From Echinicola jeungdonensis (lineage in GTDB: Bacteria > Bacteroidota > Bacteroidia > Cytophagales > Cyclobacteriaceae): a stretch of 64,000 nucleotides of DNA. The stretch covers positions 1,014,001-1,078,000 of the forward strand of contig NZ_JAUFQT010000001.1 of assembly GCF_030409905.1 (NCBI RefSeq), written 5' to 3'. Positions within the stretch are counted from its first letter, which is position 1. Each line of letters begins with the position of its first letter. The translations under genes were made by a program, and so were the position numbers. Below are positions 29,024-38,877 of the stretch, piece by piece. Under the pieces are notes generated by a model that saw nothing but the letters and a program-made list of their open reading frames with translations, did not search any database and had not been told where the DNA came from.

Positions 29024-31336
29024 ATGAGTAATAAAAAAAGTAAGGCAAAAAGCAGTGTACCAGGCAAAATTATTAAATACTTATGGTTTGTATTCTTTGC
29101 CGGGCTGATCGGTTTTATCGTCTTTGTTTGGTCGGTAAATGCCAATTTCCTTGGGCTATATGGAGACCTTCCGGATTTCAAAACCCTGGAAAATCCTGAA
29201 AGCGAGCTCGCATCGGAATTATATTCCTCTGATGAGGTGTTATTGGGAAAATACTACCGGGAAAACAGGACCCCTGTAAAATACAGTGAACTTTCCCCAA
29301 ACTTGATCAATGCGCTTATAGCAACGGAGGATATCAGATTTGAGGAACATTCCGGGATTGACCCCAAGGGACTGGCCAGGGTCTTTTTTAAGACCATTTT
29401 ATTGGGACAAAGTAGTTCGGGAGGAGGAAGTACCTTAAGCCAGCAAACTGCAAAAAACCTCTTTAAAACCAGAGGTCAAGAATCCCAGGGGCCTCTTAGT
29501 AGAATCCCTGGTCTTAGGATGCTGATCATTAAAACCAAAGAATGGATCGTAGCTACACAGCTGGAAAAAGCTTATACCAAAAATGAAATTCTCACCATGT
29601 ATCTGAACACCTCAGAGTTTGGGAGCAATGCTTTTGGGATAAAAACAGCAGCCAAAACATTTTTCAATAAGGATCCTATGGACCTGAACGTCCAGGAATC
29701 TGCTACTTTAGTGGGATTATTTAAGGCCCCCACTTATTATAGTCCTGTTTATAACCCGGAAAATTCGCTAGGAAGAAGGAACACAGTGCTTGGCCAGATG
29801 AGGAAATATGAATTCATTTCCCCTTCCCAATATGATTCTATTTCGAAATTACCCATTGATTTGGATTATAATGTGGAAAGTCATAACAGAGGCTTGGCCA
29901 CCTATTTCCGGGAAATTGTTAAAGCAGACTTGCAAAAATGGACAAGGGAAAATATAAAGCCTAATGGGCAACCTTATGACTTATATGGTGATGGCCTAAG
30001 GATTTACACCACCATTGACAGCCGTCTACAGAAATATGCTGAAGAAGCTGTAGATGAACATATGCAGGAACTTCAGAAAAAGTTCATGCAAGAACTCGGG
30101 GAAAGAGATCCTTGGATTGATAGTGAGGGTAGAGTCATTCCCAATTTTCTGGACAATGCCGTTAAAAGAACCAGGGCCTACCGCATCTATGTAGATAAAT
30201 ATGGAGCTGATTCCGATTCCCTTGAGATCAAGCTCAATGAAAAAAAGAAAATGACGGTTTTCTCCTGGGAAAAGGGAGAAATTGACACCCTGATGAGTAC
30301 AATGGATTCCCTGGCTTATTATAAAAAATTCCTTCAAACAGGATTTGTCTCCATGGACCCAAAGACTGGACATATAAAAGCCTGGGTGGGCGGATTTAAT
30401 CATAAGTACTTTAAGTTTGACCACGTAAAAGATGGAAAACGCCAACCTGGATCTACCTTTAAACCATTTGTTTATGCAGCAGCCATAGAAAATGGTTATG
30501 GTCCCTGCTACACGGTTGTCGATCAACCTGTGGAAGTAAACATCCCAGGGCAACCTACTTGGAGTCCAAGTAATGCTGATGGGGAATTTACCTATGAAAA
30601 AATGACCATAAGACAGGCCATGTCCCAGTCCGTCAATTCCATCACGGCCTATATGATGAAAAAGCTTAGCCCGGAGGTGGTAGTAGAAACTGCCCATAGG
30701 CTAGGAGTAAATAGTAAATTGGATCCAGTGCCTGCCTTGGCTTTAGGGACCAGCGATGTATCCATATTGGAAATGGTGGGAGCATTTAGCACATTTGTCA
30801 ACGAAGGGGAGCATATTACACCATTCTATATTGACAGGATAGAAGATAAAAATGGAAATATTCTTCACCAGTTCCCAACCAGAAAAAAACCTGCAATGAC
30901 AGAAGAACATGCATACCTTATGTTACATATGTTAATGGGAGGTTTTGAAGAAAGAGGAGGAACTAGTCAAGGCGTGCCCATGCACCTCAGAAATGAGGGG
31001 AATGAGCTGGGAGGTAAAACAGGAACCACCCAAAATGCTTCCGATGGTTGGTACATTGGAGTTAGTAAAGACCTGGTAAGTGGCGCTTGGGTTGGTGGAG
31101 ATGACAGGGCAATTCACTTCAGAAGTTGGATAAATGGCCAAGGAGCAAGAACCGCAAGACCAATTTGGGTAAAATATATGACCAAGGTTTATAATGACCC
31201 CAGCTTAGGTATAGAAAAAGGCCCATTCCCCAAACCTGAAAAACCCCTAAGTGTGGAACTCGACTGTAGTGAATATGAGTTAAATACGGATGAGTATTCA
31301 GACTTTGATTATGACAGAAGGACAAATGACTTCTAA
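29024..31336 (+). CDS. Class A penicillin-binding protein (PBP1A type)
   Basis: This 770-residue enzyme has an N-terminal membrane anchor (about 17-37). The glycosyltransferase domain has ATEDIRFEEHSGID with the catalytic Glu, and GGSTLSQQTAKNL. The transpeptidase domain has GSTFKPFVYAA (active Ser and Lys), SVNS (SxN) and GGKTGTTQNASDGW (KTG). It polymerises and cross-links peptidoglycan. It directly follows the SprE-like gene and ends at a terminator. Confidence 0.95.
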   Translation: MSNKKSKAKSSVPGKIIKYLWFVFFAGLIGFIVFVWSVNANFLGLYGDLPDFKTLENPESELASELYSSDEVLLGKYYRENRTPVKYSELSPNLINALIATEDIRFEEHSGIDPKGLARVFFKTILLGQSSSGGGSTLSQQTAKNLFKTRGQESQGPLSRIPGLRMLIIKTKEWIVATQLEKAYTKNEILTMYLNTSEFGSNAFGIKTAAKTFFNKDPMDLNVQESATLVGLFKAPTYYSPVYNPENSLGRRNTVLGQMRKYEFISPSQYDSISKLPIDLDYNVESHNRGLATYFREIVKADLQKWTRENIKPNGQPYDLYGDGLRIYTTIDSRLQKYAEEAVDEHMQELQKKFMQELGERDPWIDSEGRVIPNFLDNAVKRTRAYRIYVDKYGADSDSLEIKLNEKKKMTVFSWEKGEIDTLMSTMDSLAYYKKFLQTGFVSMDPKTGHIKAWVGGFNHKYFKFDHVKDGKRQPGSTFKPFVYAAAIENGYGPCYTVVDQPVEVNIPGQPTWSPSNADGEFTYEKMTIRQAMSQSVNSITAYMMKKLSPEVVVETAHRLGVNSKLDPVPALALGTSDVSILEMVGAFSTFVNEGEHITPFYIDRIEDKNGNILHQFPTRKKPAMTEEHAYLMLHMLMGGFEERGGTSQGVPMHLRNEGNELGGKTGTTQNASDGWYIGVSKDLVSGAWVGGDDRAIHFRSWINGQGARTARPIWVKYMTKVYNDPSLGIEKGPFPKPEKPLSVELDCSEYELNTDEYSDFDYDRRTNDF

Positions 31337-31357
31337 ATAATAAATCCCATTAGAATA

Positions 31358-31387
31358 AAAACAGCTCTGGAAAAGAGCTGTTTTTTT
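31358..31387 (+). terminator. Rho-independent terminator after the PBP gene
   Basis: The stem ACAGCTCT/AGAGCTGT (31361-31368, 31374-31381) is followed by seven T. It separates the PBP gene from uvrC, which starts 15 bases later. Confidence 0.85.
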
Positions 31388-31401
31388 ATCTTTGTTTTAT
31401 C

Positions 31402-33204
31402 ATGCTAAGTCCATCCTATAGCCCAAAAGAATATAGTTTACTCCCAGAATACCCAGGGGTTTATAAGTATTACGATAAAGAAGGAACCCTCATTTATGTT
31501 GGGAAAGCAAAAAACCTTAAAAAAAGGGTGTCCAGTTATTTTATTAAAAGTGCTGGGCTTAACCTGAAAACCAGAAGGATGGTCAGGGAAATCAAAAAAA
31601 TTGAGATCGCTATTGTCAATTCAGAATTTGATGCCCTCTTGCTGGAAAACAACCTGATCAAAAAATCCCAACCCAAATACAACATTCTTCTGAAAGATGA
31701 TAAAACCTACCCGTATTTACTTCTAACCAAAGAACACTTCCCAAGGATTTATCCTACAAGGAAAGTGATACCTTCAAAGGGAACTTATTTTGGGCCTTTT
31801 GCTAGTGTAAAAGCAATGAACAATATCCTAGAACTGATCAGGAGTTTGTTTACAATTAGGACCTGTAAATTGGATTTACATCCCTATAAAATAGCCAGCC
31901 AAAAATATAAGGTATGTCTGGAATATCATTTGGGCAATTGCTTAGGGCCTTGTGAGGGTCTGCAAGGAGAGGAAAGCTACCTAAAAGACATTGACCAAGC
32001 TAACAACATCTTAAAAGGTAACCTGGGAATAGCCAAGGGATATTTCAAAACAATGATGCAGGAAGCTGCAGAAAATTTAAAATTTGAACTTGCCCAACGT
32101 TACAAAGAAAAGTTAGAACTTCTGGAAAAATATCAGGCAAAATCCCTGGTCACTAGCCCCAATATTTCAAGCCTGGATGTTTTCACTGTAGTGACAGATG
32201 AAAAATTTGCCTTTGTAAATTATCTACGAATCAAAAACGGGGCAATCATCCTGACCAAAACCGTGGAACTTCGGAAGAAATTGGATGAACCTGAAATTGA
32301 ATTATTGCTTACAGCCATTGTCCGGCTAAGGGATCAATTTCAAAGTGATGCTGAAGAAATCTTAACCAATATTTCACCAGAAGACCCCATTGAGGGGTTT
32401 CAACTTACTGTTCCTAAAATTGGGGATAAAAGAAAACTAGTGGAGCTTTCCCTAAAGAATGCACTGTATTACAAAAAGGAAAAAGCACTGGCAAGTGGAA
32501 GGGTGCAAGACAAGAAAAACCGTATTTTACTCCAACTCCAAAAAGACCTCTCCTTAAAGGAAATTCCAGACCATATTGAATGTTTTGACAATTCAAATAT
32601 TCAGGGAAATTATCCAGTGGCAAGTATGGTTTGTTTTCATCAGGGGAAACCCGCTAAAAAGGAATATCGGCATTTTCATATCAAAACTGTCGAAGGGCCC
32701 AATGATTTTGCAAGTATGACCGAGGTAGTAGGAAGAAGGTATAAAAGGTTATTGAGTGAGAATAAACCCTTACCTAAATTAATTGTAATTGATGGTGGAA
32801 AAGGCCAATTATCAGCAGCCATGGATGCCTTAAAAGGGCTTGGGATATATGGGCAAGTACCTGTGATTGGAATTGCCAAAAAACTGGAAGAGATATACTT
32901 TCCTGAGGATTCCCTACCCCTCCATATTGATAAAAAATCAGAATCATTACGCCTGCTCCAAAGGGTCAGGGATGAGGCCCATCGTTTTGCCATTACTTTT
33001 CATAGAGATGTAAGAAGTAAAAATTTCATTCAATCCTCCTTAGAGCAAATTGAAGGCATTGGAGCCTCTACCTCTGAAAAAGTATTAAAACATTTCAAAT
33101 CATTCAAAAAGCTGAATGAAGCAAAAGAAGAAGAGTTAATTCAACTGATAGGAAAAGATAAAGCTCAAAAGATCCAAAGGTATTTAAATGAAAAAAGCAG
33201 GTAA
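31402..33204 (+). CDS. uvrC: UvrABC excinuclease subunit C
   Basis: This 600-residue nuclease makes both incisions in nucleotide excision repair. The GIY-YIG domain is at the N-terminus (PGVYKYYDKEGTLIYVGKAK). The UVR segment QRYKEKLELLEKYQ binds UvrB. The C-terminal endonuclease (ECFDNSNIQG, IVIDGGKGQL) and helix-hairpin-helix domain (LEQIEGIGASTSEKVL) are present. Length and motifs are normal. Its stop codon lies in the first arm of a hairpin. Confidence 0.97.
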   Translation: MLSPSYSPKEYSLLPEYPGVYKYYDKEGTLIYVGKAKNLKKRVSSYFIKSAGLNLKTRRMVREIKKIEIAIVNSEFDALLLENNLIKKSQPKYNILLKDDKTYPYLLLTKEHFPRIYPTRKVIPSKGTYFGPFASVKAMNNILELIRSLFTIRTCKLDLHPYKIASQKYKVCLEYHLGNCLGPCEGLQGEESYLKDIDQANNILKGNLGIAKGYFKTMMQEAAENLKFELAQRYKEKLELLEKYQAKSLVTSPNISSLDVFTVVTDEKFAFVNYLRIKNGAIILTKTVELRKKLDEPEIELLLTAIVRLRDQFQSDAEEILTNISPEDPIEGFQLTVPKIGDKRKLVELSLKNALYYKKEKALASGRVQDKKNRILLQLQKDLSLKEIPDHIECFDNSNIQGNYPVASMVCFHQGKPAKKEYRHFHIKTVEGPNDFASMTEVVGRRYKRLLSENKPLPKLIVIDGGKGQLSAAMDALKGLGIYGQVPVIGIAKKLEEIYFPEDSLPLHIDKKSESLRLLQRVRDEAHRFAITFHRDVRSKNFIQSSLEQIEGIGASTSEKVLKHFKSFKKLNEAKEEELIQLIGKDKAQKIQRYLNEKSR

Positions 33205-33232
33205 ATTTCCCTTACCTGCTTAAGTATTTTTT
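33191..33232 (+). terminator. Hairpin at the uvrC stop codon
   Basis: AGCAGGTAA (33196-33204, containing the uvrC TAA) pairs with TTACCTGCT (33212-33220). A run of T follows after seven bases (33227 onward). It also lies just past the end of gldN on the other strand. Confidence 0.55.
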
Positions 33233-33240
33233 AAATAAGA

Positions 33241-34059
33241 TTACCACTCCCAGAGACCATTTTCCCATTCCAATAATTCATATTCAAACTCCAAGCCATC
33301 CAAAAAGGCTTGCAATTCCGGATTGGGATGATCCAGGTCCACCATATCAGCTATTAAAGCATCATTAGCATTGGAATATTTCCGAACCACTGATTTAAAC
33401 AGCCTAAGGTCAAATGCTTGGCTATAAGTAAGGTGTTTGGAAGTATTTTTATAATTTAACCATTTTGCCTCAGGGTGATCTTTAAAATACTCATAGAAAT
33501 CTTTGTATCGGATAAATGCAATGGATTTTTGCCCGGCATTGGAGTTAGTTTCGGAAGGCATTACAAGTTCCAAATACTTAATATCAAACTTCACTTGAGA
33601 ATGGTGTTTATCAAAGATAAAATCTTCCCTAAAATCAATGTAGTATAAATTCTTTTTAAAGATGCTGTCCCCATTGGCAGCTATCCAAAAATTATTTTGG
33701 AAATCAGCAATGGACAAAGGTTCGGTAAACTCCTCATCTGCAAAAACCTCAATGGCATTTTCCTCTACTACTGCTTTATAAATATGATTAACAATGCCGT
33801 CTTCTTTTACATCTCCAGATCCGTAAAGGGGATGGTTATATTTTTCCCTAAGGTCAATTCTTCTCCAAACCCCTATTTGATACATCTTATCATCTTCCCG
33901 GATAGGGTGGGCAGAAAAAACAGTATCTACTTCAAATTGGCTATCCCCATTACCAGATGGGTTTACACTGGTTGCTCCCCCTTGTGCCAGAACATTTAAG
34001 CTTGCCGCCATAATGATGAGCAACATACCTGTTTTTATCAAATTATTATAAAGTCTCAT
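33241..34059 (-). CDS. gldN: Gliding motility/type IX secretion protein GldN
   Basis: This 272-residue protein has a signal peptide ending near VLAQ. It corresponds to GldN/PorN by the IREDDKMYQIGVWRRIDLREKYN region and by its place after gldM. PorN forms a periplasmic ring with the PorK/GldK lipoprotein under the outer membrane. It ends the gldKLMN run and converges on uvrC. Confidence 0.93.
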   Translation of the reverse strand: MRLYNNLIKTGMLLIIMAASLNVLAQGGATSVNPSGNGDSQFEVDTVFSAHPIREDDKMYQIGVWRRIDLREKYNHPLYGSGDVKEDGIVNHIYKAVVEENAIEVFADEEFTEPLSIADFQNNFWIAANGDSIFKKNLYYIDFREDFIFDKHHSQVKFDIKYLELVMPSETNSNAGQKSIAFIRYKDFYEYFKDHPEAKWLNYKNTSKHLTYSQAFDLRLFKSVVRKYSNANDALIADMVDLDHPNPELQAFLDGLEFEYELLEWENGLWEW

Positions 34060-34111
34060 ATCCCAATAATTTTAAATCACCCCATTCCAAGAAAGTAATT
34101 TCAAAGTCCTA

Positions 34112-35713
34112 TTACTTAATAGGAATCCTTATAATTTCGTTTTGATTACTTCTGATTTTGTTTCCTCTAAAATTAGTCCTGGTTACTTCCGTAACCCTAA
34201 TTACCAAATCATCTCCACTTCTTGCAGCGGCCAACAGGCTTCTGATAGGTACATTTTCGCCTGTTATATTGACCTTATCCCTGGGAACTTCATTTCTCAG
34301 AAGGATCACTTCCCCACCTGTCACCTCAAACCTGGCATCCCTTGGCATTATCCTTCCAAATGTTGGCTCTGGAATTGCCCTTACATACAATTGGGACGGT
34401 CCTGGGGAGGGATATGGATTGCTCAAATCAATTTCCCCTCTTCCATCATATGGTCTAATGGTTGGGGCAGGAACAGGTCTGATATCATAAGTTACGGTTC
34501 CTATTTTTGCTCCGCCACTGCTTACTCCAATATTAACTTTTCCTGAGCTGTTTGGAATAATCGTAACCTGTCCGGGCTGATTTCCCTTAATAGCCTGACC
34601 GTTGGATACGGTAAACTCAGGCGCATAGTTGGTTCCTAATGCAGGAACTTTAATATTTAGTTCGTTGGCACATTCCGCATATAGTTGCTGAACAGCCTCT
34701 GCAGTAACTTCAATAGTGGGTTTGGCTACAAAGTAATCATAATCTACGGTCAACAAACTATCCTCTCCTGCTACATTAATCAGGATTTCACCTGTCAAAG
34801 TTCTTTTGGCCAAACCTCTGTCATCATAATTAGAAGCAGGTGGAACAGTAAAATTAATTTGTCCAAAACCATCCTCTACAGGAATTTCTTCTCCATTTAT
34901 ACTCATTTTAGGTTTTACCGAAGAAGAGGAAGAAGCAATGAACAGATTTCCTTCAAACTTGGTACCCGCAGCAACTACATTGGAGTTTGCGGAGACACTG
35001 GCTTTAAACACATCCGACTTAAAGTAAAACGTACCAATGGAGCTGGTTATTGCCGAAAGTGCCTCACTCTCAATATTCAAAACTTCATTTTCAAATTGAC
35101 TGATCAAGGCCAATACAGCTCCAACAGGGGATTTCACAAAGTTCAGATTGACAAAATCTTTATAATTAACGTCAGGGTCATCCTTGAACATATCAATATC
35201 CTCCGCATCTTTGGCAATCCGCTCAAATTCTCGCTCAACCCCAATAGAAGCTAAAATGCTAGTTATTTCCTGAGGATAAGCATTTAGCTTATCCTGCATT
35301 TCATACCCAACCTGGTTATTGTTAAATATATTCCCTGGAATATCTGTATTCTTCAGGGCACTGTTTTTAAACTGGCCTTCCTGATTTATTGCATTGGACT
35401 CATTGATGAGCTTTTGCTTTTGATCTTCCAGGTATTCAAAAATTTCAGAGGTTTTTTCCCTGATTTGCCTTGCGGCTTCCACTTTGGGAACATCCCTTTC
35501 ATTATTTCCCTGTTGTTCAACGGTACTTGCAATGGAACTTACCGTAAATTCATTCTTTTCTATGTAATTTTTCGAAGTCCTTTCCAGCCCATTATTCAGC
35601 AAAATAAATTTCTGCAATATCTGGTTACTGACTTGCAACGCCAAAAGTGCGGTAAGAACGAGATACATCATCCCGATCATCCGCTGTCTTGGAGTCTCTT
35701 TAACACTGGCCAT
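34112..35713 (-). CDS. gldM: Gliding motility/type IX secretion motor protein GldM
   Basis: This 533-residue inner membrane protein starts with ETPRQRMIGMMYLVLTALLA, a single membrane helix characteristic of GldM. The rest is periplasmic with helical and beta domains (for example KPTIEVTAEAVQQLY). GldL and GldM make the proton-powered motor of the type IX system; the periplasmic part contacts GldK/GldN. It lies 48 bases after gldL. Confidence 0.96.
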   Translation of the reverse strand: MASVKETPRQRMIGMMYLVLTALLALQVSNQILQKFILLNNGLERTSKNYIEKNEFTVSSIASTVEQQGNNERDVPKVEAARQIREKTSEIFEYLEDQKQKLINESNAINQEGQFKNSALKNTDIPGNIFNNNQVGYEMQDKLNAYPQEITSILASIGVEREFERIAKDAEDIDMFKDDPDVNYKDFVNLNFVKSPVGAVLALISQFENEVLNIESEALSAITSSIGTFYFKSDVFKASVSANSNVVAAGTKFEGNLFIASSSSSVKPKMSINGEEIPVEDGFGQINFTVPPASNYDDRGLAKRTLTGEILINVAGEDSLLTVDYDYFVAKPTIEVTAEAVQQLYAECANELNIKVPALGTNYAPEFTVSNGQAIKGNQPGQVTIIPNSSGKVNIGVSSGGAKIGTVTYDIRPVPAPTIRPYDGRGEIDLSNPYPSPGPSQLYVRAIPEPTFGRIMPRDARFEVTGGEVILLRNEVPRDKVNITGENVPIRSLLAAARSGDDLVIRVTEVTRTNFRGNKIRSNQNEIIRIPIK

Positions 35714-35761
35714 ATTTAATTATTAAAGTATCCAACAAAAATTTTTATTCTGGAATGTCAA

Positions 35762-36565
35762 TTAGCCCTTCATAGCTGTAAGCATTCCCCCATAGACATT
35801 GTTAAGGGAACTCACATTCTTATTCAATTTGGCAAGTTCAGTTTTAAATGCCTCGGTTTCCTTGCCTGCCTCATTCAATCCCTCCATCGCAGCGGAAACA
35901 TTAGAATAGAATTTGTTTAATACCTTAACATGACTATTGGCGTCCTGCAGTTCCATTTCATAAACTGCATTCAATGCGGATAAATTTTTTGTAACAGATA
36001 CAATTTGATCCCGGTACTCCTTGGCATCCTGAGACGCTGATGACATTTCGGATAAAGCTACAGCTGTTTTGCTGTAAGATTGATTGATGTCTACCAAGGT
36101 CTTAGAAGCACTCTTCACATTTTCAGCATATTCATTGGTAGCAATGGCAGCATCAGCCAGGCTCCCCATCTTTTCTGTTGAATTGGCCAGGTTTTGTAAG
36201 CCTTTTCCTAAGCTATCAATCAATTCTGGCCCCACTTTTGCACTGCTCAACATATTATCCAGTTTTTGGGATACTTGATCCCCATTGGAAGAAACAGCAG
36301 CCTTTCTTTTAGGAGCAGATTCATCTACCAATTCTGGGTAAACCTTACTCCAATCCAATTCTTTGGGTTTGGGTTCAAAAGCAGATAAGAAAAATATTAT
36401 GGCCTCAGTGGAAAGTCCAACACCAATCATTAAAGATGCACCTGTCCAGTCCAATATTTTAAACATGGCTCCTAAAATTACAACTGAGGCACCGATACCA
36501 TAAATTTTAGGCATCACATTGCCATAAAATTTATTTTTAAATGAATTACTTTTTTTCGTTGACAT
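35762..36565 (-). CDS. gldL: Gliding motility/type IX secretion motor protein GldL
   Basis: This 267-residue inner membrane protein has two N-terminal helices (KIYGIGASVVILGAMFKI and LMIGVGLSTEAIIFFLSAFE). The Glu in STEAIIFF is the proton-coupling residue in known GldL. A cytoplasmic coiled-coil region of about 180 residues follows. The partner gldM lies downstream. Confidence 0.96.
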   Translation of the reverse strand: MSTKKSNSFKNKFYGNVMPKIYGIGASVVILGAMFKILDWTGASLMIGVGLSTEAIIFFLSAFEPKPKELDWSKVYPELVDESAPKRKAAVSSNGDQVSQKLDNMLSSAKVGPELIDSLGKGLQNLANSTEKMGSLADAAIATNEYAENVKSASKTLVDINQSYSKTAVALSEMSSASQDAKEYRDQIVSVTKNLSALNAVYEMELQDANSHVKVLNKFYSNVSAAMEGLNEAGKETEAFKTELAKLNKNVSSLNNVYGGMLTAMKG

Positions 36566-36612
36566 AGGTGGTAAAAGTGTTAATTTAAGTTAATATCTTC
36601 TTGTTTTTTGTT

Positions 36613-37707
36613 TTATCTCCTGTTTCTTCGGGAAGCACGCACATCCATAGATCCAGATCGACCAATAAATGTCATTACCGTCCTAAATCCAATATGTGCT
36701 GTCTTCACATCTTGATATTCATAAGTCCTGGTACTGGTTTCAAGATAATGGGATATATCTTTCCAGGAACCTCCTCTTACTACTTTTCTGGACTCATTTT
36801 CATCCTTATAAACTGGGTCAAGATCCCAGCTCAATGCACTTCCAGCGGGATTATATGCATCCTCTACCCATTCGGAAACATTTCCGGCCATATTGTAGAT
36901 TCCAAATCCATTAGGGGCATAAACATCCACAGGGGCGGTATAGGCAAATCCATCATCGATATAATTTCCCCTACCTGGTTTGAAGTTAGCCATTAGACAT
37001 CCTCTTCTATTTTTCAAGTATGGGCCTCCCCAAGGGTATTTGGCAATTTCTTTCCCCCCTTTGGCTGCATATTCCCACTCTGCCTCAGAAGGCAATCTAA
37101 ACCTAGGCATATCAAATTCCGAATCATCATTGGCATTCAAATGATAGGTTTTCCATTCACAGAACTTCTTAGCTTGCTCCCAGCTAATCCCTACAACAGG
37201 GTAATCATCGAAGGCAGGATGGTCAAAATAATACTCCATTAATGGATCCCCATAGTGGTGGGTAAAACTTTGGGACCATACCGTTGTGTCAGGCAAAAGT
37301 TCTTCAATATTAAACTCCGGTGGATCTTCCAAGGTGGTAGGAGTGGACAGTGCTAACTCTCCCATCTTAACCGCTTCCAAAAATTGGCGGTACTTATTAT
37401 TGGACACTTCGTACTTGTCCATATAAAACTCAGAAATGGTTACCTGCTTGTTCATAGAAGACTTACTGATGGCAATGTCCTCATCAGATTGCCCCATCCA
37501 AAAAGTCCCGGCCTTTACCGCAACCATTTCATGAGGGAGTACCTGTTGCCATCCTGATCGATTTGGCACACCAGTAACCTCTCCTCTCCTGTTAGCCTTT
37601 TCACTAGCAGAACCTTGACTACCGAATAGACCACAGCCTTGAAGTAGTGTCCCTGCAAGAACCATCACGATCCCTGCCAAAAATCGTGAATTCATTTTTT
37701 TGTACAT
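36613..37707 (-). CDS. gldK: Gliding motility/type IX secretion lipoprotein GldK
   Basis: This protein has a lipobox ending LQGC and a formylglycine-generating-enzyme-like (SUMF1) domain, with WMGQSDEDIA, RLPSEAEWEYAAKGG and NVSEWVEDAY as family segments. GldK forms outer-membrane-tethered rings with GldN. An ATG at 37707 (364 residues) gives a normal lipoprotein signal; an upstream TTG would only add seven unlikely residues. It begins the gldKLMN run, and porP/sprF lies just upstream. Confidence 0.95.
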   Translation of the reverse strand: MYKKMNSRFLAGIVMVLAGTLLQGCGLFGSQGSASEKANRRGEVTGVPNRSGWQQVLPHEMVAVKAGTFWMGQSDEDIAISKSSMNKQVTISEFYMDKYEVSNNKYRQFLEAVKMGELALSTPTTLEDPPEFNIEELLPDTTVWSQSFTHHYGDPLMEYYFDHPAFDDYPVVGISWEQAKKFCEWKTYHLNANDDSEFDMPRFRLPSEAEWEYAAKGGKEIAKYPWGGPYLKNRRGCLMANFKPGRGNYIDDGFAYTAPVDVYAPNGFGIYNMAGNVSEWVEDAYNPAGSALSWDLDPVYKDENESRKVVRGGSWKDISHYLETSTRTYEYQDVKTAHIGFRTVMTFIGRSGSMDVRASRRNRR

Positions 37708-37821
37708 ATATGACACTTTAATTAACAATTATCAATCCCTCTTTTTATAATCTATTACCAAATCGAAATTTAACAGAAATTCTCAAAAGATTGCAAGCTA
37801 ATACCCAAATTTAATCCAATT

Positions 37822-38799
37822 TCAAAACCGAAATCTTGGCGTTCTTTGGATGACTCTTTGGATTTTCCTTGAAATGGTTGGAAGATTATAAGTTAACATA
37901 AATTCATGCGAGCTTGGGGCTTTTGCCTCATTGCCACCTATTACCAAGTCAAATGCGTAACCTAACCTGAGTGAGTTGTCCCTTAGGAGGTGATACCCTA
38001 ACAAAAGGGATACAGACTCTTCTCCACGATAGGCTAGCCCTCCACTTATCTTATTATTGTGTGTCGCTATAACGCTAAAATCATAAGAAAAATTATTTAA
38101 AGAAACACTTTTCACCAACAAACTTGGATTAAAAACCAACTGGGCAAAAGTTTTTATCTTATAACCTGCAATTAAATAACTATGATTGTTTAATTGATTA
38201 TCCACAGAACCATCTCCAAAATCAAAAACAGGTTCATTGAGATGTTTGCTGCTTAGCCCCACATAATATTTTGTATTTTCATACATAATCCCCGCACCAA
38301 AATTAATATTCATCCTGCTTTCATTCCCTGTAGTTGGAATTATGGGGTCTGGGTTGACAACATCAATCTCATCAAACTTTATGGTACTGCTAAAAAAACC
38401 ACCCGAAACCCCAATACTTAAGGTCCCTCTTCCGACCAATCGGTGATAAGCAAAAGAAAGATTGGCTTCTTGATTGGAGCTTGGGCCTATATCATCATTG
38501 GCAAAGGTAAGCCCTAAGCCAAAATCCGTCCCAGGAATTCTGCCTGAGGTCGTCAAAACCTGGGTGGTCGGGGCTCCACCTTGGCCAGTGGAGGTGCTAT
38601 ATCCCTGCCACTGACTTCGGTGCAATGCCGTAAATCTATAACCTGACTCTTTCCCTGAAAAAGATGGATTAAAAAACAGACCATTATACATATACTGGGT
38701 CAACTGGGCATCCTGCTGAGCAGCTACCTGTTGTTTTCCTGAATAACCAATAATGGTGAAAAAAAGGAAATAAAAATAAAGGTGAACTTTGTTTCTCAT
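37822..38799 (-). CDS. PorP/SprF family type IX secretion outer membrane protein
   Basis: This 325-residue protein has a signal peptide and the family start QDAQLTQYMYNGLFFNPSFSGK, followed by a beta-barrel. SprF/PorP proteins sit in the outer membrane and help secrete or anchor surface proteins. PorP is encoded just before porK in P. gingivalis, so the position supports this member being the core PorP. The 94-base gap to gldK fits a single operon. Confidence 0.9.
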   Translation of the reverse strand: MRNKVHLYFYFLFFTIIGYSGKQQVAAQQDAQLTQYMYNGLFFNPSFSGKESGYRFTALHRSQWQGYSTSTGQGGAPTTQVLTTSGRIPGTDFGLGLTFANDDIGPSSNQEANLSFAYHRLVGRGTLSIGVSGGFFSSTIKFDEIDVVNPDPIIPTTGNESRMNINFGAGIMYENTKYYVGLSSKHLNEPVFDFGDGSVDNQLNNHSYLIAGYKIKTFAQLVFNPSLLVKSVSLNNFSYDFSVIATHNNKISGGLAYRGEESVSLLLGYHLLRDNSLRLGYAFDLVIGGNEAKAPSSHEFMLTYNLPTISRKIQRVIQRTPRFRF

Positions 38800-38877
38800 G
38801 TGTCCTAAAAGTAACTTTACTTTTCTAATCTATTCTACACATTTTTATTGGAATTCACCCTATTTTTAGTCGTTTTT

